Shown: positions 7,020-10,984 of the stretch, one piece after another | Layout: every line of letters starts with the position of its first letter | Position numbering within the stretch: the stretch's first letter is position 1 | Assembly: GCA_902463235.1 (NCBI GenBank) | Contig: CABQER010000026.1 | Coordinates: forward strand, 1 to 10,984 | Origin: an uncultured Faecalibacterium sp. | Lineage (GTDB): Bacteria > Bacillota > Clostridia > Oscillospirales > Ruminococcaceae | Direction: 5' to 3' | Length of the DNA: 10,984 nt | Position numbers and translations under genes: made by a program | Notes under the pieces: generated by a model | What the model was told of the DNA's origin: nothing | The model's input: only the letters and a program-made list of their open reading frames with translations | Databases searched by the model: none

Positions 7020-7065
7020 GGGCGCACCGGCAGTCTGCAAAAGGCTGTGCCGGTGCGCCCTTTTT
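7020..7065 (+). terminator. Terminator or attenuator between the small gene and the LytM-like gene
   Basis: GGGCGCACCGGCA (7020-7032) pairs perfectly with TGCCGGTGCGCCC (7048-7060), 13 bp, followed by TTTTT (7061-7065). Only 21 bases separate it from the next start codon, leaving no room for a promoter after it. The downstream gene must therefore depend on read-through, on RNA processing, or on a promoter inside the small gene. Confidence 0.88.
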
Positions 7066-7086
7066 GCTACATAGAAGGAGTGCATC

Positions 7087-8391
7087 ATGAAGCGTTTTCT
7101 GCTCTGGCTCGTGGGTGTGGTGCTGGGCGTAGGCATCTTTCTGGGCGCGGTGATGGGCGTGAGCTATGCCTTTACCACCGAGGGCGGCTGCCCGGACAGC
7201 ACCGCGCAGTTTGGCACCGAAGCGCTGGAACCCAACGGCTGGTGCTGGCAGGTGCCGCTCATCGGCGGAAAGCTCGATAAGGTGTTTGCCAGCCCCGCCA
7301 CCCTCACGGTGCAGAAGCTGGGCACGCTGTACACGGCCCACCCGGCCATCACCCTGCCGGACTGGGCCAGCTACACCACCCTCACCATCCAGAACGCCTA
7401 TGGCAGCATTGTATTTGTGGGCAGTGTAAGCGATTATCAAAGCTTTTTGTTCCCGACCAACGGCGAATATAAGGCAGAGCTATCGGTCTGGCGGGTGCCG
7501 GAGGGCGGCATGGCCACCCAATTTGAGGGCGGCAGCACCGGCTCAGTGCGCAAAAATCTGGGGCTGGAAAAGCCCGCAAAGCCCACCGGCTGGTATCGTT
7601 ATGCCTTCCGGTTCACCCTGCAGGCCAGCGCGGAGGTGGAGCTTTCCGCCGAGCGGGCGGAGCAGGGCGGCATTGTGGGCTTGCGCATCTCCGGCATGAC
7701 CGGCGATGCAGCACCCACTGTGGAGACCGACCTTGGCAATGTGCAGTGCGTGCGTGCAGCCGATGGCTGGCGGGCCTACATCCCGGCGGCATACAACGCT
7801 TCCTCCGGCGGGCATGAGGTGAACATTACCGTGAACGGCGAGACCATCACCCGCAGCATCATCGTGCTGCCCAAGGATTTTGGCACGGCGGATGCGGAGC
7901 CGGAACCGGATGCATCGGATGCGGCAAACACCCAGTTCCGCAATGCAGTCTGGGGCCTGTACGAAGCGCCCGCGCGGGAAAAAATGTGGCAGGGTGGCTT
8001 TGTGAACCCGGTGGAAAGCTACACCACCCTTGTGGATTACGGTCAGGTCAGGGTGGTGAACGGCAGGCAGGGCAGCCGTTCCAACTCCACAAAGCTCTAC
8101 ACCATTCCCGGCGAGCCCTGCCGCGCCCCGGCAAACGGCGTGGTGGTGCTGGCCGCAGAGCTGGCCCTTACCGGCAACACGGTGGTCATCGACCATGGCT
8201 GCGGGATGCGCAGCTACCTGTACGGGCTTCAGACTCTTTCCGTCTCTGCCGGGCAGAGCGTGGAAAAGGGGCAGGCTGTAGGCGTGCTGGGCGAGGAGCT
8301 GACCATGGACTTCAAGCTTGGCAGCAAGAGCGTGAACCCATGGCCGCTGTTCCAGACCTCCGGCGGTTTGTTCTGGAAGGAGAAGAGCTGA
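7087..8391 (+). CDS. Membrane-anchored LytM/M23-fold protein with all zinc-ligand positions replaced
   Basis: 434 residues; ATG preceded by AAGGAG (7075-7080). Residues about 4-29 are an uncleaved signal anchor or signal peptide; the rest should lie outside the membrane. The middle (about 70-262) is rich in predicted beta strands and includes an Ig-like stretch (about 178-260). The C-terminal part (about 300-434) follows the M23 peptidase layout: YGQVRVVNGRQG, then APANGVVVLAA, TGNTVVIDHGCGMRSYLYGL, VSAGQSVEKGQAVGVLG and a final strand. The HxxxD motif is replaced by NSTKL (333-337), the YxH histidine by G380 (SYLYGL), and the HxH motif by TMD (406-408). It should therefore bind no catalytic zinc and act as a scaffold or regulator, as EnvC, NlpD and Bacillus SpoIIQ do. 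A role in cell-wall hydrolase control, division or sporulation is possible; the sequence does not choose between them. Confidence 0.8.
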   Translation: MKRFLLWLVGVVLGVGIFLGAVMGVSYAFTTEGGCPDSTAQFGTEALEPNGWCWQVPLIGGKLDKVFASPATLTVQKLGTLYTAHPAITLPDWASYTTLTIQNAYGSIVFVGSVSDYQSFLFPTNGEYKAELSVWRVPEGGMATQFEGGSTGSVRKNLGLEKPAKPTGWYRYAFRFTLQASAEVELSAERAEQGGIVGLRISGMTGDAAPTVETDLGNVQCVRAADGWRAYIPAAYNASSGGHEVNITVNGETITRSIIVLPKDFGTADAEPEPDASDAANTQFRNAVWGLYEAPAREKMWQGGFVNPVESYTTLVDYGQVRVVNGRQGSRSNSTKLYTIPGEPCRAPANGVVVLAAELALTGNTVVIDHGCGMRSYLYGLQTLSVSAGQSVEKGQAVGVLGEELTMDFKLGSKSVNPWPLFQTSGGLFWKEKS

Positions 8392-8406
8392 CGATTTTAA
8401 ATGGCC

Positions 8407-8450
8407 TCCGCTTTGCTCTGGCCATAAACAGCGGAATTTTTATTTTTATA
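8407..8450 (+). terminator. Terminator of the LytM-like gene
   Basis: TCCGCT (8407-8412) pairs with AGCGGA (8430-8435), followed by a long T-rich tract ATTTTTATTTTTAT. The stem is short and its loop long, but a weak inner GGCC pairing is possible and the position 15 bases after the stop codon fits. Confidence 0.6.
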
Positions 8451-8453
8451 AGA

Positions 8454-8494
8454 GCAATGCCGGACGGCCTGCGGGCTGTCCGGCATTGCATTTT
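8454..8494 (+). terminator. Second hairpin after the LytM-like gene
   Basis: GCAATGCCGGACGGC (8454-8468) and GCTGTCCGGCATTGC (8475-8489) form a 15-bp stem with one G-U pair and a 6-base loop, followed by ATTTT. It is a likely backup terminator for the plus strand. Confidence 0.75.
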
Positions 8495-8509
8495 CACAGA
8501 AAGAGTCAT

Positions 8510-8537
8510 AAAGAAAACCGGCATCATTTGCCGGTTT
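8510..8537 (-). terminator. Backup hairpin for the convergent reductase
   Basis: AAACCGGCA (8515-8523) and TGCCGGTTT (8529-8537) form a 9-bp stem. Read on the minus strand, the 3' arm runs into TTTTCTTTAT, a fair U-tract; on the plus strand the following sequence (CGATCTTTT) is poorer. Confidence 0.55.
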
Positions 8538-8551
8538 CGATCTTTTGCGTG

Positions 8552-8591
8552 AAAAAAGGGTCCTGAAAAGCCCGCAGGCTTTTCAGGACCC
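8552..8591 (-). terminator. Terminator of the aldo/keto reductase gene
   Basis: GGGTCCTGAAAAGCC (8558-8572) and GGCTTTTCAGGACCC (8577-8591) form a perfect 15-bp stem with a 4-base loop. On the minus strand it is followed directly by six Ts (8552-8557), and it lies about 70 bases after the reductase stop codon. Confidence 0.9.
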
Positions 8592-8659
8592 AAACATAAA
8601 AGAATAATTCCTCTAAATACGGCCAGAGCGAAGCGGAGGCTGTTCCGATGGTCAAACCA

Positions 8660-9643
8660 TCAGGAAATGGCATCCACGTCCCACTTCATGCGGACGGCAT
8701 CGGCACCGTCCAGTTTGATGTTCAGCGCACCGGCGTTGTCCATCACCTGCTGCGGAGTGCGGGCACCGCACAGCACATGCAGGCCGGGGATCATACGGGC
8801 GGTCAGGGCGATCACCAGCTGTGCCAGAGAGCAGTCGTATTTCTCGGTCAGGTCGCCCCACTTTGCCAGCATGTCCAGCGCCTGTGCCCGGCGGGCGGGC
8901 TGGAAGCTGGGGTTGGAGTTGCGGGTGCTGCCCTCGGGATAGGTGGTTTCCATGGTCACCTTGCCGGTCAGCAGGCCCTGCTCCAGCGGAGAGTATGCCT
9001 GCACCGAAACGCCCAGCTCCTTGCAGGTAGGCAGCAGCTGCTTTTCCACACGGCGGGTGAGCAGGCTGTACTTTTCCTGAATGACATCCAGCTGACCGTA
9101 CTTGCAGTAGCCGCGGATGATGTCCGCAGTGACATTGGAAGCACCGATGGCACGGATCTTGCCCTGCTCCTTCAGCTTCATCATGGCTTCCACCGTCTCT
9201 TCCAGCGGGTAGATGCCGAAATCGGGGGTCTGCCAGTGGGTGTACAGCACATCCAGATGATCGGTGTGCAGGCGGCGCAGGCTGTCCTCCACATCCTCGA
9301 TGATGCTCTGGGCAGACAGGTCGCGGTAAACGGTGGTGCCGTCCACGACCTTGTGCAGCACCGGTGTTTCATGCCGCCACTCCAGACCGCACTTGGTGGA
9401 AAGCACCACCTTGTCGCGGTCGATGTGCTTCATGGCCTCGCCCACCACGGTCTCGCTGTGGTACAGGCCGTAGATGGGGGCGGTGTCGATCCACTGGATG
9501 CCCTGCTCCACAGCAGTCTGGATGGCCTTGACTGAAAGGGCGTCGTCGTTGTCGCCCCACCAGGAGCCGCCGCCGATGGCCCAGGTGCCCATGCCGAGAA
9601 ACGGCACCTGAATGCCGCTTTTGCCAATATTGATGTTTTGCAT
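8660..9643 (-). CDS. Aldo/keto reductase family oxidoreductase
   Basis: 327 residues. These cytoplasmic enzymes reduce or oxidise carbonyl compounds with NAD(P)H. The catalytic tetrad is complete: D53 and Y58 (WIDTAPIYGLYHSE), K84 (VLSTKCG) and H136 (VLYTHWQTPD). The opening KSGIQVPFLGMGTWAIGG (8-25) and the cofactor-binding regions AYSPLEQGLLTGK (216-228) and CGARTPQQVMDN (292-303) are typical of the family and fit an (alpha/beta)8 barrel. The start is ATG 9643, which has GGAGGG 7 bases upstream (9651-9656); an in-frame ATG at 9706 has no such site. The substrate cannot be told from sequence. The gene stands alone between two terminators, with no confident promoter in the 90 bases before it; the leader holds an 8-bp inverted repeat. 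Confidence 0.93.
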   Translation of the reverse strand: MQNINIGKSGIQVPFLGMGTWAIGGGSWWGDNDDALSVKAIQTAVEQGIQWIDTAPIYGLYHSETVVGEAMKHIDRDKVVLSTKCGLEWRHETPVLHKVVDGTTVYRDLSAQSIIEDVEDSLRRLHTDHLDVLYTHWQTPDFGIYPLEETVEAMMKLKEQGKIRAIGASNVTADIIRGYCKYGQLDVIQEKYSLLTRRVEKQLLPTCKELGVSVQAYSPLEQGLLTGKVTMETTYPEGSTRNSNPSFQPARRAQALDMLAKWGDLTEKYDCSLAQLVIALTARMIPGLHVLCGARTPQQVMDNAGALNIKLDGADAVRMKWDVDAIS

Positions 9644-9656
9644 ATATTTTCCCTCC

Positions 9657-9706
9657 ATGCCAGCAGTGTTCCCCGCAATGGGAGCAGCGCATTCCGTAGC
9701 TGGCAT
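9657..9706 (-). other. Inverted repeat in the reductase leader
   Basis: ATGCCAGC (9657-9664) and GCTGGCAT (9699-9706) are perfect complements separated by 34 bases, which contain a smaller CCC/GGG hairpin. In the minus-strand RNA the 3' arm ends right at the GGAGGG ribosome site (9651-9656), so folding could affect translation. This is a sequence observation only. Confidence 0.4.
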
Positions 9707-9733
9707 TCTTCGTTGTATTTTTTGCGTTTTATG

Positions 9734-9773
9734 AAAAAAGAACCGCAGCTGCGGGATATTCCCGCACCGCAGC
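9734..9773 (-). terminator. Probable prfC terminator
   Basis: On the minus strand, after the prfC stop, GCTGCGG (complement of 9767-9773) can pair with CCGCAGC (complement of 9748-9754), or alternatively TGCGGGA with TCCCGCA (9760-9766/9750-9756). A run of six Ts (9734-9739) follows 8 to 10 bases later. The stem-to-U-tract distance is longer than ideal, so the exact fold is uncertain. Confidence 0.6.
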
Positions 9774-9784
9774 TCTCTTTCAAC

Positions 9785-10984
9785 TCAGATATTGCCGAAC
9801 TCGCTCAGTTTCAGCGTTTCGTTGTGGGTCTCAGCCCAGCGCACCGCCCAGTCGGAGGTGAACAGCAGCAGGCGGTTGCCCTTCATATCCTCCACAGCCT
9901 TGGTGTCGCTGGTCAGGTCCAGATCCCGCAGGTTGTAGGTGTCGGGGTCGTTCTGCACCCAGCGCAGCTGCTCAAAGGGCAGCTGCTGCATCCGGATCTC
10001 CACGTTGTACTCGGTGTTCAGGCGGTACTCCAGCACTTCCAGCTGCAGCACGCCGACCACGCCGACCACCACTTCTTCCATGCCGCCGCCCACTTCGCGG
10101 AAGATCTGGATGGCACCCTCCTGCGCGATCTGCTCCATGCCCTTCACGAACTGCTTGCGCTTCATGGTGTCCTTCTGCTCAATGCGGGCAAAGTGCTCCG
10201 GGGAGAAGGTGGGGATGCCTGCGAACTGGACCTTCTTTTTGCCGGTGCACAGGGTGTCGCCGATGGAGAAGATGCCCGGGTCGAACAGGCCGATGATATC
10301 GCCGGCGTAGGCCTCGTCCACGATGGCGCGGTCCTGCGCCATCAGCTGGGTGCCGGTGGCCAGCTTGATGTTCTTGCCCTCCTGCACATGGAAGGCCTCC
10401 ATGCCGCGCTCGAACTTGCCGGAGCAGATGCGCATAAAGGCGATGCGGTCGCGGTGGGCCTTGTTCATGTTGGCCTGAATTTTAAAGATGAAGGCAGAGA
10501 ACTCGTCGCGGCAGGGGTCCACGGTCTCGCCGGTCAGGCTGTCCACGCGGGCCAGCGGGGTGGGGGTGAGCCGCAGGAAGTTCTCCAGAAAGGGCTCCAC
10601 GCCGAAGTTGGTCAGAGCGGAACCAAAGAACACAGGGCTCAGCTCGCCGCGCAGCACTTTGTCGAGGTCAAATTCCTCGGCAGCGCCGTCCAACAGCTCG
10701 ATTTCATCCACCAGCTGCTGGTGCAGATACGGGGTGAGCAGCTCGTCCAGTGCGGGATCGCCCAGCTCGGCCTCGGTCTCATCCACCTTCTTCACGCCGT
10801 TGGCGCGGCCGTCGCTGGAAAATGCCAGCACCTTGCGGGTGTTGCGGTCGAACACGCCCTTGAACTCCTTGCCGCAGCCGATGGGCCAGTTCATGGGGTA
10901 GGTCTTGATGCCCAGAATTTCCTCGATGTTCTCCATCAGCTCAAAGGGGTCGCGGGCTTCGCGGTCCATCTTGTTGATGAAGGT
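9785..10984 (-). CDS. prfC: Peptide chain release factor 3, C-terminal 399 residues (partial)
   Basis: RF3 is the GTPase that frees RF1/RF2 from the ribosome after peptide release. The reading frame is open at the window's right edge, where TFINKMDRE carries the G4 motif NKMD (residues 4-7 of the visible part). The G5-like SAL (122-124) follows in FFGSALTNFGVEPFLENF. The subsequent domains (FIFKIQANMNKAHRDRIAFMRICSG region, then the RF3-specific C-terminal domain) run to a TGA at 9785-9787. RF3-typical stretches such as MNWPIGCGKEFKGVFDR and GVVGVLQLEVLEYRLNTEY separate it from EF-G and from tetracycline resistance proteins. A full-length protein is about 530 residues, so roughly 130 N-terminal residues with G1-G3 lie outside. 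Confidence 0.95.
   Translation of the reverse strand, partial: TFINKMDREARDPFELMENIEEILGIKTYPMNWPIGCGKEFKGVFDRNTRKVLAFSSDGRANGVKKVDETEAELGDPALDELLTPYLHQQLVDEIELLDGAAEEFDLDKVLRGELSPVFFGSALTNFGVEPFLENFLRLTPTPLARVDSLTGETVDPCRDEFSAFIFKIQANMNKAHRDRIAFMRICSGKFERGMEAFHVQEGKNIKLATGTQLMAQDRAIVDEAYAGDIIGLFDPGIFSIGDTLCTGKKKVQFAGIPTFSPEHFARIEQKDTMKRKQFVKGMEQIAQEGAIQIFREVGGGMEEVVVGVVGVLQLEVLEYRLNTEYNVEIRMQQLPFEQLRWVQNDPDTYNLRDLDLTSDTKAVEDMKGNRLLLFTSDWAVRWAETHNETLKLSEFGNI

Noticed and set aside
9369..9692. Minus-strand frame opening with a Cys/His-rich stretch like a small zinc protein (MRCSHCGEHCWHGG)
   Set aside because: It overlaps the reductase in another frame, has no ribosome site, and turns into Arg/His-rich shadow translation after about 20 residues.

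Overview
The window looks like a GC-rich, low-repeat stretch of chromosome from a Gram-positive gut anaerobe of the Oscillospiraceae/Ruminococcaceae (Faecalibacterium, Gemmiger or Subdoligranulum-like). This assignment is an inference from three things: a firmicute sporulation pair (gpr, spoIIP) divergent from rpsT, a tRNA-Asn T-box in front of asnS, and strong AAGGAG-type ribosome sites with sigma-A promoters. No mobile element, CRISPR array, tRNA, rRNA or phage gene is visible. All genes look intact except the two cut by the window edges.

Layout. At 1-19 (minus) lie the first codons of rpsT, with promoter and ribosome site. Divergent from it, 199-2158 holds gpr (spore protease) and spoIIP (cell wall hydrolase of engulfment), ending at a bidirectional terminator shared with the convergent gene. 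2203-3663 (minus) encodes a Wzz/CapA-like polysaccharide co-polymerase whose cytoplasmic tail resembles a tyrosine-kinase domain without its ATP-binding loop. The 504-base gap 3664-4167 holds two back-to-back promoters and a complete T-box with an AAC (Asn) specifier. asnS (4168-5556) follows, then a terminator, then mutY (5628-6671).

A strong promoter at 6698-6726 starts a two-gene unit: a 67-residue membrane protein with an acidic tail and, beyond a terminator-like hairpin, a membrane-anchored LytM/M23-fold protein (7087-8391) in which every expected zinc-ligand position is substituted. The gap 8392-8659 carries four successive hairpins that insulate it from the convergent aldo/keto reductase (8660-9643, minus). 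The window closes with the C-terminal three quarters of prfC (release factor 3, minus), cut inside its NKMD GTPase motif.

How the genes relate. Most are housekeeping (translation: rpsT, asnS, prfC; repair: mutY) or envelope/sporulation functions (gpr, spoIIP, Wzz-like, LytM-like). I see no dedicated new defence or biosynthetic system. The most interesting signals are three proteins that keep a fold but depart from the family's active-site or processing pattern: the zinc-less LytM protein, the kinase-dead-looking co-polymerase, and the compact GPR.
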